From Streptomyces bluensis (GTDB lineage: Bacteria > Actinomycetota > Actinomycetes > Streptomycetales > Streptomycetaceae), in NCBI RefSeq assembly GCF_014650715.1, contig NZ_BMVM01000012.1:124001-188000 (forward strand): DNA of 64,000 bases. The letters run 5' to 3'. The notes beneath the pieces are model-generated. The model was given only the letters and a program-made list of their open reading frames with translations, was not told the DNA's origin and ran no database searches. The translations under genes and the position numbers were made by a program. Shown piece after piece: positions 1 through 9,531 of this stretch (position 1 is its first letter; every line of letters starts with the position of its first letter).

Positions 1-167
1 GCCGGTGCGGTTTCCATGTCTCTTCCATGTCCTGTGTGCTCGGATCCTCGGGCCAGGAAGCCTCACAGGCCCGGGAGGCCGGAAGACGAACGTGTGGTGA
101 ACACCCAGGCCGTCGTGCACGGGACGATGTCGTGCACGGGACGACGGCTCGGGCAGCGCCGGGGCCT

Positions 168-1691
168 CTACCCGGCCGGTTCGAGGAAGCCCTGTTCCAC
201 CAGCAGCCGGATCTGCGCCGGGGTCCGGTCGCGCAGCAACACCGGGTCCTCGCCGACCAGTTGCGCGATGGCGTCGAGGATCCGGCCCGCGCTGAGCGTG
301 CCGTCGCACACCCCGGCGAAGCCCGCGCCGACGGTGTCCACCTTGGTGGCCCGGCGCATCCCGCGGTTCTGCCGCAGCACCACGTGCTCGGGGTCCTCGG
401 CGCCCGGCAGTCCGACCTGCTCCTGGACGACCTCCGCGACGAGCCTGAAGTGCCCGGCGAGCAGGGCCGCGTCGTCGTGCCCGCGCAGATAGTCGAGGCG
501 CTCGAAGTGCGCGCGCACCGTGTCGCCGAGCGGCTGTTCGACCGGATGCGGCCACTCCTCCACCGTGATCGACGGCTCGGCGGCGCCGGTCCTGCGCAGG
601 GTGATCCAGCCGAACCCGACGGCCCTGACCTTGCGTGCCTCGAACTCGTCGAGCCACGCGTCGTACCGCGCCTGGTACTCGGCGGGGTCCGCGCGGTGGT
701 CGCCCGCGTCGCGCAGCCACAGCTCGGCGTACTGGGTGACGTCCTGCACCTCGCGCTGCACGATCCAGGCGTCGCACCCGCGCGGCACCCAGGAGCGCAG
801 CCGGTCCGGCCAGTCCTCGCCCTCCACGTGCTGCCAGTTGGCGAGGAACTGCGCGAAACCGCCCTCGTTCAGCCGCTCGCCCGCCTGCTGGACCAGGGTG
901 CGGCACAGGTCGTCCCCGCCCATGCCGCCGTCGCGGTAGGTGAGCCGGGCGCCGGGGGAGATCACGAAGGGCGGGTTGGACACGATCAGGTCGTACGTCT
1001 CGTCCCGTACCGGCTCGAAGAGCGAACCCTCGCGCAGGTCGGCCGCCGGTGCGCCGGACAGCGCGAGCGTGAGCGCGGTGATGTGCAGCGCGCGCGGGTT
1101 CACATCGGTCGCGGTCACCCGGGTGGCCTGGCGCGTGGCGTGCAGGGTCTGGATTCCTGATCCGGTGCCGAGGTCGAGCACGGAGGTGACCGGGGTACGT
1201 ACGGTGATTCCGGCGAGCGTGGTGGACGCTCCGCCCACTCCGAGTACGACGCCTTCCTCATGGCCGCCGATGCCGCGGGCCCCGCCGACCGCGCACCCCA
1301 GGTCCGACACGATGAACCAGTCCTCGCCACCGGGACCGCCGTACGGCCGTACGTCGACGGTGGCGGCGAGATCGTCCCCGGCATCCGGAGCGCCGCGCAC
1401 CAGCCAGCCGCTCTCCAGACAGGCGTCGACCGGCAGCGCGTCCGCCACACGCGCGTGCGCCACGGGCTGCTGGAGCAGGAACAGCCGCACGAGCGCCTCC
1501 AGCGGCGTGTCCCCGCGCGTCGCCCGCAGCGCCGGCACGGTCTCACTGCGGGCCAGCGCCGCGTACGCGGGAGCGCCGAGCAGGTCGAGCAGCCCGTCGG
1601 CGGTGAAACCGGCTCCGATCAGGGCGTCCCGGAGCCGGGCGGCGACGTCGGGGCGGTCGGTGGCGGGCAGGGGCGACAGGCTGGAGTTGCT
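168..1691 (-). CDS. SAM-dependent methyltransferase with NPPF motif
   Basis: Predicted 507-residue class I methyltransferase. Motif I (LDLGTGSGIQT, near residue 172), an acidic step (TATDVNPRAL) and the catalytic NPPF (near residue 238) mark the group that methylates an amide or exocyclic amine nitrogen, such as glutamine in release factors or bases in RNA. An N-terminal helical domain of about 150 residues and a C-terminal extension of about 200 residues flank the core, so the protein is much longer than HemK/PrmC and its substrate cannot be read from sequence. I prefer the GTG start giving VSNSS; a longer in-frame start lies 42 bases upstream. It lies on the same strand as the lipoprotein gene but 163 bases downstream of it, so it is probably transcribed alone. 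Confidence 0.85.
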   Translation of the reverse strand, partial: SNSSLSPLPATDRPDVAARLRDALIGAGFTADGLLDLLGAPAYAALARSETVPALRATRGDTPLEALVRLFLLQQPVAHARVADALPVDACLESGWLVRGAPDAGDDLAATVDVRPYGGPGGEDWFIVSDLGCAVGGARGIGGHEEGVVLGVGGASTTLAGITVRTPVTSVLDLGTGSGIQTLHATRQATRVTATDVNPRALHITALTLALSGAPAADLREGSLFEPVRDETYDLIVSNPPFVISPGARLTYRDGGMGGDDLCRTLVQQAGERLNEGGFAQFLANWQHVEGEDWPDRLRSWVPRGCDAWIVQREVQDVTQYAELWLRDAGDHRADPAEYQARYDAWLDEFEARKVRAVGFGWITLRRTGAAEPSITVEEWPHPVEQPLGDTVRAHFERLDYLRGHDDAALLAGHFRLVAEVVQEQVGLPGAEDPEHVVLRQNRGMRRATKVDTVGAGFAGVCDGTLSAGRILDAIAQLVGEDPVLLRDRTPAQIRLLVEQGFLEPAG

Positions 1692-1854
1692 CACGGTCCC
1701 ATTGTGTCGGCTTCCGCGACCTGGCGCGCACACCTGTGGACGGCATATGCCAAGGGTCCGGCACGCGTGCGTACCGGACCCTGGTGAGGCTGACGAACGA
1801 TCGCCCTCCTCAGGGGCGCCCTTTCCCGCGGACGTCAGCTCTTACCGCCGAGGA

Positions 1855-2427
1855 TCAGCTCTTGCCCGGCGAGGACGAGACGGCGGCGGCCTTGCAGCTC
1901 TGCTGCTCGGACATCGCCTTGCCCACGTCGCCCTCCTCCAGCTTGGCGAGCGCGTCGCTGCCGCTCCTGCTCAGCTTCTCCAGCTCCGTGGCGACGCCCT
2001 TGAGGCCGTCGGCGAACTTCGCCTGGTCCTTGGTGTCGAGGTCGTCCGACTTCTTCTTCAGTTCGCCGTAGGCGGCGGAGAGGGTGTTGAGCTCCTTGAC
2101 CGCGTCCCGCATCTTCTTGTCGCCGTTCTCGACGTCCGGCGCCCCGGCCTTCTGAACAGCGGTCGCCATCGCCTTGTAGGCGTCGGAGATGTCCTGGAAG
2201 GCCTGGGAGTCCACCTTCTGCACGGCCTCCGGTGCGCTGTCGTCCGAGGTCTCCTGCTGGATCGCGGCATTGGCGGCCGTGATCTTCTTCGTCTGCGGCT
2301 GCACGGCGTCGCAGACCTGCTTGGCCCAGGAGTTCAGCTTGTCGCTGTTGCCGTCGCTGCTGCATCCCGACAGCGCCAGTACCAGTACCGCACCGCCGGA
2401 CAGTGCGGCCGCGAGCTTCTTGTTCAC
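1855..2427 (-). CDS. Small secreted lipoprotein, function unknown
   Basis: A 190-residue exported lipoprotein. The N-terminus is a short basic stretch (NKK), a hydrophobic segment and a lipobox (LALSGC), with lipidated Cys at about residue 22. The mature part is helical, charged and alanine/lysine rich with no enzymatic motif, resembling the many small cell-surface lipoproteins of Streptomyces. The GTG start is chosen because GAAGGGA sits 7 bases before it; the ATG 18 bases upstream has no good ribosome-binding site. It follows hppA on the same strand, separated by a strong terminator, so it is likely expressed from its own promoter. Confidence 0.8.
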   Translation of the reverse strand: MNKKLAAALSGGAVLVLALSGCSSDGNSDKLNSWAKQVCDAVQPQTKKITAANAAIQQETSDDSAPEAVQKVDSQAFQDISDAYKAMATAVQKAGAPDVENGDKKMRDAVKELNTLSAAYGELKKKSDDLDTKDQAKFADGLKGVATELEKLSRSGSDALAKLEEGDVGKAMSEQQSCKAAAVSSSPGKS

Positions 2428-2573
2428 CGGATTGGTCCCTTCCATGGCTCTCGGCCCCGGAACATACACGCAGAACGGGCGACACCCCGGTGTCATATAA
2501 CCGTTATCACACCTAATGATCCGTTGTGCACCAGCGAGAGAAGGCTCACGGACAGAGCGCACAAACGGCGAAA

Positions 2574-2609
2574 CGGGCGGACGGCGCGCCAACACGCGCC
2601 ATCCGCCCG
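2574..2609 (-). terminator. Terminator downstream of hppA
   Basis: Two 15-base arms (2574-2588 and 2595-2609) pair around a 6-base loop. The one non-Watson-Crick position is a G-U pair only when read on the minus strand, which fits a terminator for the pyrophosphatase transcript. Confidence 0.75.
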
Positions 2610-2647
2610 CCCGTTGGCCGACGGGAAGCCGGCCCTGGTACCGCCGT

Positions 2648-5053
2648 CTACGAGACCACCGCGGTATCCGCCGACGTGGCCACCCGGTCGGAGTGGTCTT
2701 CGTCACCCACGGCGATACCGCGCCGCTTGGACACGTACACCGCGCCGACGATCACCGCGAGCGCGAGCACCGCGATGACCACACGGAGTGCGAGGCTCTT
2801 GTCCGCGCCGTAACTGAACTTGACGACCGCGGGCGCGATGAGCAGCGCCACCAGGTTCATCACCTTCAGCAGCGGGTTGATGGCGGGGCCGGCGGTGTCC
2901 TTGAACGGGTCGCCCACCGTGTCGCCGATGACGGTCGCCGCATGGGCGTCGCTGCCCTTGCCGCCGTGGTGGCCGTCCTCGACGAGCTTCTTGGCGTTGT
3001 CCCAGGCGCCGCCGGAGTTGGCGAGGAACACCGCCATCAGCGTGCCCGTGCCGATCGCACCCGCGAGGTAGGCCCCGAGCGCGCCGACGCCGAGCGTGAA
3101 CCCGATGGCGATGGGCGCCATGACGGCGAGCAGTCCTGGTGTGGCCAGCTCCCTCAGGGCGTCCTTGGTGCAGATGTCGACGACCCTGCCGTACTCGGGC
3201 TTCTCGGTGTAGTTCATGATCCCCGGCTTCTCGCGGAACTGCCGGCGCACCTCGTAGACGACCGCACCGGCGGACCGCGAGACCGCGTTGATCGCCAGCC
3301 CCGAGAAGAGGAAGACGACCGCGGCGCCCGCGATGAGCCCGACGAGGTTGTTGGGCTGTGAGATGTCCATCATCAGGTTCATCGGCGCGCCCGCGCCGGA
3401 CACCTTCTCGCCCACGTCGTTCGCGGCCGTGACGATCGCGTCGCGGTACGACCCGAAGAGCGCCGAGGCCGCGAGGACGGCCGTGGCGATGGCGATGCCC
3501 TTGGTGATGGCCTTGGTGGTGTTGCCCACGGCGTCGAGGTCGGTGAGCACCTGCGCGCCCGCGCCCTGGACGTCGCCGGACATCTCGGCGATGCCCTGAG
3601 CGTTGTCGGAGACCGGCCCGAAGGTGTCCATGGCGACGATGACGCCGACCGTGGTGAGCAGTCCGGTGCCGGCCAGCGCCACCGCGAACAGGGCGAGCAT
3701 GATCGACGTACCGCCGAGCAGGAACGCCCCGTACACGCCGAGGCCGATCAGCAGGGCGGTGTAGACGGCCGATTCGAGACCGATGGAGATACCGGCGAGG
3801 ACGACGGTGGCCGGGCCGGTGAGCGACGTTTTGCCGATGTCCCGCACGGGGCGGCGGGTCGTCTCGGTGAAGTAGCCGGTCAGCTGCTGGATCAGCGCGG
3901 CCAGCACGATGCCGATGGCCACCGCGACGAGCGCGAGGATCCGCGGATCGCCGCCCTTGCCGAGGATCGCCGCGTCCGTGACGCCCTTCAGGTCGGCGTA
4001 CGACGACGGCAGGTAGACGAAGACCGCGACCGCGACCAGCGCCAGCGAGATCACCGCGGAGATGAAGAAACCGCGGTTGATGGCGCTCATCCCGCTGCGG
4101 TCGGCGCGCCGCGGGGCCACGGCGAAGATGCCGATCATCGCGGTGACCACCCCGATCGCGGGCACGATCAGCGGGAACGCGAGTCCCGAGTCACCGAACG
4201 CCGCCTTGCCGAGGATCAGCGCGGCGACGAGGGTCACGGCGTACGACTCGAAGAGGTCGGCCGCCATGCCCGCGCAGTCGCCGACGTTGTCGCCCACGTT
4301 GTCGGCAATGGTCGCGGCATTGCGCGGGTCGTCCTCCGGAATGCCCTGCTCGACCTTGCCGACCAGGTCGGCGCCGACGTCGGCGGCCTTGGTGAAGATG
4401 CCGCCGCCGACCCGCATGAACATCGCGATGAGCGCCGCACCGAGACCGAAGCCTTCCAGGACCTTCGGAGCGTCGGCCGCGTACACCAGCACGACACAGG
4501 AGGCGCCCAGCAGACCGAGCCCCACCGTGAACATGCCGACGACGCCACCCGTGCGGAAAGCGATCTTCATTGCTCTGTGCGAGACGGCGGTGAGATCCTT
4601 TTCCGGCTCGCCTTCCGCCGGGGTGGCTTCACGTGCCGCGGCCGCGACCCGCACATTGCTGCGTACGGCCAGCCACATCCCGATATAACCGGTGGCCGCC
4701 GAGAACGCGGCGCCGATCAAGAAGAACACCGATCGGCCGACGCGCTGATTCCAGTCGTCCGCGGGCAGCAGCATGAGCAGGAAGAACACGACGACGGCGA
4801 ATACGCCGAGCGTGCGCAACTGCCGGGCCAGATAGGCGTTGGCGCCTTCCTGGACCGCCGCCGCGATCTTCTTCATGCTGTCGGTGCCTTCGCCGGCCGC
4901 GAGCACCTGGCGCACCAGGACCCCGGCGACCACGAGAGCGGCCAGCGCGACGATCCCGATGACCATCACGATGAGCCGATTGTCGTTCGTCAACACTGCG
5001 GCCGCGAAGGTTGTGGGGTGATCAAACTGTTGAGGGGTAGAAAGCCCCGCCAT
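2648..5053 (-). CDS. hppA: Membrane proton-pumping pyrophosphatase (K+-independent type)
   Basis: H+-translocating inorganic pyrophosphatase, 801 residues with about 16 membrane segments, hydrolysing PPi to pump protons out of the cytoplasm. The substrate-site signature DNVGDNVGDCAGMAADLFE is intact, as are the acidic second loop (EQGIPEDDPRN) and the C-terminal DNAKK. In the GNTTKAITKG segment Lys (about residue 514) replaces the Ala of K+-dependent enzymes and Thr follows three residues later, which assigns it to the K+-independent class. The start is secure: AAGGAGG lies 5 bases before the ATG. Monocistronic by context, with a terminator 40 bases past the stop and the bldG-operon terminator upstream. 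Confidence 0.97.
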   Translation of the reverse strand: MAGLSTPQQFDHPTTFAAAVLTNDNRLIVMVIGIVALAALVVAGVLVRQVLAAGEGTDSMKKIAAAVQEGANAYLARQLRTLGVFAVVVFFLLMLLPADDWNQRVGRSVFFLIGAAFSAATGYIGMWLAVRSNVRVAAAAREATPAEGEPEKDLTAVSHRAMKIAFRTGGVVGMFTVGLGLLGASCVVLVYAADAPKVLEGFGLGAALIAMFMRVGGGIFTKAADVGADLVGKVEQGIPEDDPRNAATIADNVGDNVGDCAGMAADLFESYAVTLVAALILGKAAFGDSGLAFPLIVPAIGVVTAMIGIFAVAPRRADRSGMSAINRGFFISAVISLALVAVAVFVYLPSSYADLKGVTDAAILGKGGDPRILALVAVAIGIVLAALIQQLTGYFTETTRRPVRDIGKTSLTGPATVVLAGISIGLESAVYTALLIGLGVYGAFLLGGTSIMLALFAVALAGTGLLTTVGVIVAMDTFGPVSDNAQGIAEMSGDVQGAGAQVLTDLDAVGNTTKAITKGIAIATAVLAASALFGSYRDAIVTAANDVGEKVSGAGAPMNLMMDISQPNNLVGLIAGAAVVFLFSGLAINAVSRSAGAVVYEVRRQFREKPGIMNYTEKPEYGRVVDICTKDALRELATPGLLAVMAPIAIGFTLGVGALGAYLAGAIGTGTLMAVFLANSGGAWDNAKKLVEDGHHGGKGSDAHAATVIGDTVGDPFKDTAGPAINPLLKVMNLVALLIAPAVVKFSYGADKSLALRVVIAVLALAVIVGAVYVSKRRGIAVGDEDHSDRVATSADTAVVS

Positions 5054-5311
5054 TCGTCCTCCTTGACGCTTGGGCTGAGCTCAAGATGTGGACGGATTCT
5101 AGGGAGGGGAACCTGATCAAAACAGTACGCGGTAAACGGAATTAGCTCCACCTGCCCATCAGCAAATGATCGTCGACGAGGTACAGAACCCGAAAGCGGT
5201 AACGCCCCAAAAGCGTTGACGCTTGATCACATGACCACCTGATTGATCGTGAATACCTTCACTAATTCAGGCGCATCATCGGGAAGTCGTCGCAGAATGA
5301 TCAGACAAAAG
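5054..5311. other. hppA upstream region
   Basis: Non-coding and noticeably richer in A and T than the flanking genes. It must contain the hppA promoter, read leftward. I see no convincing operator or riboswitch in it. Confidence 0.5.
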
Positions 5312-5342
5312 GTAAAGGGCCCTGCTCAGCAGGGCCCTTTAC
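5312..5342 (-). terminator. Terminator of the bldG operon
   Basis: A 15-bp perfect inverted repeat (5312-5326 and 5328-5342) around a single central base, starting GTAAAGGGCCC on one arm. It lies 50 bases past the stop of the anti-sigma-factor gene and would end the bldG transcript. Confidence 0.85.
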
Positions 5343-5391
5343 GGAGACTCGAAGCGCGAGGTACGCCGACGGGGCGTACGGGAGGTGCGCG

Positions 5392-5823
5392 TCAGGGAAC
5401 CGCGACCGGCGGTGTGGTCGGCCAGCTCATACGGATCTGGCCGCCGTGCTCGCCCGCGGTGACCTCCAGGTCGTCGACGAGGCCGCTGATGACCGCGAGG
5501 CCCATCTCGTCCTCCTCGGCCTCCACGTCCGCGTCCTCGTGGGCTCCGTGCGTCGTGCCGCCCGGCACGGCGCGCGGCGCCTCGTCGCCGACCTCGATGG
5601 AGAACTGTTTCTCCTCTTCGATCAGCAGCACCCGCACCGGCGCCGAGATGCCGCTGCTCTGGTGCAGGCCGACGGCCCGGGTGCAGGCCTCGCCGACGGC
5701 GAGCCGCACCTCGTCGAGGACGGCCTCGTCCACCCCGGCCTTGCGTGCGACGGAAGCGGCCACCAGGCGGGCGGTCCTGACATGTCCTGGGACCGCGCTG
5801 AAACGGAGTTCAACGGTGGCCAT
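5392..5823 (-). CDS. Anti-sigma-factor-like ATPase, BldG partner (SCO3548-like)
   Basis: A 143-residue HATPase_c protein of the RsbW/SpoIIAB family, second gene of the bldG operon. In S. coelicolor the equivalent protein (SCO3548) binds BldG and opposes it. The glycine-rich G1 region (DEMGLAVISGLVDD) is recognisable. The N-box is unusual: VGEACTRAV has Arg where the family has the Mg-coordinating Asn (EAxTNA), in contrast to two other RsbW-like proteins in this window that keep it. It may therefore bind its partner without being an efficient kinase. The start is the ATG preceded by GAGGGGGA. It begins 104 bases after the bldG stop. Confidence 0.85.
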   Translation of the reverse strand: MATVELRFSAVPGHVRTARLVAASVARKAGVDEAVLDEVRLAVGEACTRAVGLHQSSGISAPVRVLLIEEEKQFSIEVGDEAPRAVPGGTTHGAHEDADVEAEEDEMGLAVISGLVDDLEVTAGEHGGQIRMSWPTTPPVAVP

Positions 5824-5927
5824 GCATCCCCCTCGGAAACGGGCGTGCTGTCAGGGGGCCGGGCCGTCGCGGGCCCGGTCCCCCTCCTGTTTGTCTCAGC
5901 CGTCATGGGCACGCGGCCCACCGACGG

Positions 5928-6269
5928 TCAGTCCGTCGCCGCCACCGCTTCGTCGACCGAGGTGTGGATCGGGAACACCTTGGTGAGACCGGTGATGCGG
6001 AAGATCTTCAGAATGCGCTCCTGGTTGCACACCAGGCGCAGCGAGCCCTCATGGGCCCGGACACGCTTCAAGCCGCCTACCAGCACGCCGAGCCCGGTGG
6101 AGTCGAGGAAGTCGACACCCTCCATGTCGACGACGAGGTGGAAACTCCCGTCGTTCACCAGCTCGACCAGCTGCTCGCGCAACTTGGGCGCGGTATATAC
6201 GTCGATTTCGCCACCGACCTCGACGACCGTACGATCGCCGACGGTACGGGTCGACAGGGACAGGTCCAC
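5928..6269 (-). CDS. bldG: Anti-anti-sigma factor BldG (STAS domain)
   Basis: Anti-sigma-factor antagonist of the SpoIIAA/RsbV family, 113 residues, one STAS domain. In S. coelicolor it is needed for aerial hyphae, antibiotic production and sigma-H activity, and is controlled by phosphorylation of Ser57. The site is present exactly there (VDFLDSTGLG). The start is GTG with GGAGGA 8 bases upstream. It is the first gene of a two-gene operon with its antagonist ATPase and is divergent from the DECH helicase across about 160 bases that must hold its promoters. Confidence 0.97.
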   Translation of the reverse strand: MDLSLSTRTVGDRTVVEVGGEIDVYTAPKLREQLVELVNDGSFHLVVDMEGVDFLDSTGLGVLVGGLKRVRAHEGSLRLVCNQERILKIFRITGLTKVFPIHTSVDEAVAATD

Positions 6270-6430
6270 GGATCCTCCAGCACCTTGCTAATCGAGCGGT
6301 CGTCCCTCGGGACACCTCGGCGGAGCCCCAGGACGGTTCCCCAGCCGCGATGGCATTCAATCACTTACCGGGAGGCGTGCACGACGCCTTGGGACCATTG
6401 TCCGTCACGCCAGTGACACACTCGGTGCCG

Positions 6431-8827
6431 ATGGCCAAGAATCACCGATCCGATCGATCCCCGACGGACTCCGCCGCCCGCCCCGCACCCGGGGCGGTCC
6501 TGGACCGGCTCGCCTCCGCGCCGGGCAGGGCTTCGCGCATCACTCATACGGAGCACCTGCCCCCGCGCGAGGGCCGCCATGCCGTCTGGCCCGACCGGAT
6601 CCGCGCGGAAGTCATCTCGGCCGTGCAGGCCAAGGGCATCGAACACCTCTGGGCCCACCAGGCCCGCGCCGCCGAACACGCCCTGGACGGAGATTCGGTG
6701 GTCGTCGCCACCGGCACGGCCTCCGGAAAATCGCTCGCCTACCTCGTCCCCGTCCTCTCCGGCCTCCTGGACGGCTCCGAGGCACCCAACGGCCGCGGCA
6801 CCACCGCCCTGTACCTGGCCCCGACGAAAGCACTCGCGGCGGATCAGTGCCGATCGGTGAAAGAAATTTCACATCCGCTGGGCACCGCGGTCCGCCCCGC
6901 CGTCTACGACGGCGACACCCCGGTCGAGGAACGCGAGTGGATCCGCCAGTACGCCAACTACGTCCTCACCAACCCCGACATGCTGCACCGGGGAATCCTT
7001 CCCTCACACCCGCGCTGGTCCTCCTTCCTGAAGGCCCTGAAGTACGTCGTCATCGACGAGTGCCACACCTATCGCGGCGTCTTCGGCTCCCACGTCGCCC
7101 AGGTGCTGCGCCGCCTGCGCAGACTGTGCACCCGGTACGGCGCCTCGCCCGTCTTCCTGCTGGCCTCGGCGACCGCCGCCGAGCCCTCGGTCGCCGCGTC
7201 CCGGCTCACCGGCGTGCCGGTGGTCGAGGTCGCGGACGACGCCTCCCCCCGCGGGGAACTGGTGTTCGCCCTCTGGGAGCCCCCGCTCACCGAACTGCAC
7301 GGCGAGAAGGGCGCGCCGGTGAGGCGCACGGCGACCGCGGAGACGGCAGATCTCCTCACCGACCTCGTCCTGCAGGGAGTCCGCTCGGTCGTCTTCGTAC
7401 GCTCCCGGCGCGGCGCCGAACTCATCTCGGTGATCACCCAGGAACGCCTCGCCACCGTGACCTCGGGGGCCGGCACCGCGGGGGACCCCTCGCTGGCCCG
7501 GCGCGTCGCCGCGTACCGCGGGGGCTACCTCGCGGAGGAACGCCGCGCCCTGGAGCGCGCCCTCCACTCGGGCGAACTCCTCGGCCTCGCCGCCACCACC
7601 GCCCTGGAGCTGGGCATCGACGTCTCCGGCCTGGACGCCGTGGTCATCGCCGGCTACCCGGGCACGCGGGCCTCCCTGTGGCAGCAGGCGGGCCGCGCCG
7701 GCCGCTCGGGGGAGGGCGCCCTGGCCGTCCTGGTCGCCCGCGACGACCCGCTGGACACGTTCCTGGTGCACCATCCCGAGGCATTGTTCGACCAGCCGGT
7801 CGAGTCGACCGTCCTCGACCCGGACAACCCGTACGTCCTGGCCCCGCACCTGTGCGCGGCCGCCGCCGAGATCCCCCTGACGGACGACGACCTTCCGCTG
7901 TTCGGCCCCGCCACTGAGGACCTGCTGCCGCAGCTGGAAGCCGCGAAGCTGCTCCGGCGCCGCACCAGGGCCTGGCACTGGACACGCCGCGAGCGGGCCG
8001 CCGACCTCACGGACATCCGCGGGCAGGGCGGGCAGCCGGTCCAGATCGTCGAGGCCGGCACGGGGCGGCTCCTGGGCACGGTCGACGCGGGCGCCGCGCA
8101 CACGACGGTCCACGAGGGCGCCGTGCACCTGCACCAGGGCCGTACGTACCTGGTGCGCGAACTGGACCTGGACGAATCCGTGGCCCTCGTCCAGGAGGCC
8201 GACCCGCCGTATTCGACGGTCGCCCGCGACACGACGTCGATCTCCATTCTGGAGACGGACATCGAGGTCCCGTGGGGCGACGGACGCCTGTGCTACGGCT
8301 CCGTCGAGGTCACCAACCAGGTCGTCTCCTTCCTGCGTCGAAAGCTGATCACCGGTGAAGTGCTCGGCGAGACGAAACTCGACCTCCCCCCTCGTACGCT
8401 GCGCACCCGTGCCGTGTGGTGGACGGTCACCGAGGCCCAGCTCGACGCGGCCCGGATCAACCCGGAGATCCTCGGCGGCGCCCTCCACGCCGCCGAGCAC
8501 GCGTCGATCGGCATGCTGCCGCTCTTCGCGACCTGCGACCGCTGGGACATCGGCGGCGTCTCGATCCCGCTGCACCCCGACACGCTGCTGCCGACGGTCT
8601 TCGTCTACGACGGCCATCCGGGCGGCGCGGGCTTCGCCGAGCGCGCCTTCCACACGGCCCGCTCCTGGCTCACCGCCACCCGCGAGGCCATCGCCTCCTG
8701 CGAGTGCGACGCAGGCTGCCCGTCCTGCATCCAGTCCCCAAAATGCGGCAACGGCAACGACCCACTGCACAAGCGGGGAGCCGTGCGGTTGCTGACGGAG
8801 CTGTTGCGGGACGCGCCGGCGGGCTGA
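6431..8827 (+). CDS. DECH-box ATP-dependent helicase with C-terminal zinc-binding domain
   Basis: Superfamily 2 helicase, about 798 residues, of the family always found next to actinobacterial Tad/secretion genes (TIGR03817-like). It has Walker A (GTASGKS), motif II DECH (VVIDECHTYRG), motif III SAT and motif VI (QQAGRAGRSG). The C-terminus carries the DUF1998-type four-cysteine cluster (CECDAGCPSCIQSPKC). Related Mrf/YprA-type helicases act in DNA repair; its link to the pilus genes is positional only. I use the ATG giving MAKNHRSD; a GTG two codons earlier and longer starts cannot be excluded. It converges on the Tad operon across a tandem repeat. Confidence 0.9.
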   Translation: MAKNHRSDRSPTDSAARPAPGAVLDRLASAPGRASRITHTEHLPPREGRHAVWPDRIRAEVISAVQAKGIEHLWAHQARAAEHALDGDSVVVATGTASGKSLAYLVPVLSGLLDGSEAPNGRGTTALYLAPTKALAADQCRSVKEISHPLGTAVRPAVYDGDTPVEEREWIRQYANYVLTNPDMLHRGILPSHPRWSSFLKALKYVVIDECHTYRGVFGSHVAQVLRRLRRLCTRYGASPVFLLASATAAEPSVAASRLTGVPVVEVADDASPRGELVFALWEPPLTELHGEKGAPVRRTATAETADLLTDLVLQGVRSVVFVRSRRGAELISVITQERLATVTSGAGTAGDPSLARRVAAYRGGYLAEERRALERALHSGELLGLAATTALELGIDVSGLDAVVIAGYPGTRASLWQQAGRAGRSGEGALAVLVARDDPLDTFLVHHPEALFDQPVESTVLDPDNPYVLAPHLCAAAAEIPLTDDDLPLFGPATEDLLPQLEAAKLLRRRTRAWHWTRRERAADLTDIRGQGGQPVQIVEAGTGRLLGTVDAGAAHTTVHEGAVHLHQGRTYLVRELDLDESVALVQEADPPYSTVARDTTSISILETDIEVPWGDGRLCYGSVEVTNQVVSFLRRKLITGEVLGETKLDLPPRTLRTRAVWWTVTEAQLDAARINPEILGGALHAAEHASIGMLPLFATCDRWDIGGVSIPLHPDTLLPTVFVYDGHPGGAGFAERAFHTARSWLTATREAIASCECDAGCPSCIQSPKCGNGNDPLHKRGAVRLLTELLRDAPAG

Positions 8828-8844
8828 CTGCCGCGGTGTGGGGC

Positions 8845-8972
8845 GCGTTCAGTGCCCGGCGCGTTCAGTGCCTGGCGCGTTCAGTGCCTGGCGCGTTCAG
8901 TGCCTGGCGCGTTCAGTGCCTGGCGCGTTCAGTGCCTGGCGCGTTCAGTGCCTGGCGCGTTCAGTGCCTGGG
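8845..8972. repeat. 16-bp tandem array, 8 copies
   Basis: Eight back-to-back copies of GCGTTCAGTGCCTGGC; copy 1 differs by one base and copy 8 by its last base. It begins 17 bases after the helicase stop and runs into the end of the convergent TadE-like gene, supplying that gene's last 15 codons and its stop at 8929-8931. All three plus-strand frames stay open through it because the unit has no stop in that direction. Confidence 0.95.
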
Positions 8973-9531
8973 GGGCCGGGGCGTGGGGGCCGGGTCTGGG
9001 GCCGTCGGTTCCGGGTGCGACCGGCGCCGCCGGTCCGGCTCTCGATCTGGCCTCCGCGCTGAACGGTCCCTTCCCCGACGCAACCCTGACGTCCGAGGTC
9101 TCGCCCTCGATCGCGCACCGCACGAGCCGGGTGCCCTGGGCCCGGGCGACCCGCTCCGCCATGGCACAGGCGGCGTCCCCGCCCTGCGTCCAGTGGTCGG
9201 CGGCCGCGAGCGCCGCGAGATCGGCCGCCCCGGCCGCACGGTGCCGGATCACGACCGCCTGGCCCATGGCCAGCAGGGCCCCGAAGATCACACACAGCAC
9301 CGCGATGGCACCCACGGCCCAGACGGTCGCGGATCCTCGATCGGAGCGATGACCCGTCCGGCGCGATCGGTCACTTTCACTGTGCCGCCACGGCTTCCTG
9401 CGCCATCCGTCACTGAGCTGCCACGGCTTCCGGCGTGCCCTGTCTCTCTCCCGCCACGGCTTTCGGCGTGCCCTGTCAGGCGGAAGGGTCTCGCCTGTCG
9501 TCGTCCGTGCTTCGTGCCCTGTGTCCATCAC
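8929..9531 (-). CDS. TadE-like minor pilin of the helicase/secretion neighbourhood
   Basis: Last gene of the Tad operon, up to 200 residues (family core about 110). One membrane segment (VWAVGAIAVLCVIFGALLA) is followed by a small periplasmic domain, matching the TIGR03816-type family. Around the expected prepilin cleavage site the sequence is DRG-SATVW, so Glu at +5 is missing, unlike the two neighbouring pilin-like proteins. The N-terminal 60 residues are a repeated basic segment (RRKPW three times) encoded by imperfect DNA repeats. The C-terminus is read from the 16-bp tandem array. The GTG start overlaps the preceding stop (GTGA). Confidence 0.75.
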   Translation of the reverse strand: MMDTGHEARTTTGETLPPDRARRKPWRERDRARRKPWQLSDGWRRKPWRHSESDRSRRTGHRSDRGSATVWAVGAIAVLCVIFGALLAMGQAVVIRHRAAGAADLAALAAADHWTQGGDAACAMAERVARAQGTRLVRCAIEGETSDVRVASGKGPFSAEARSRAGPAAPVAPGTDGPRPGPHAPAPQALNAPGTERARH

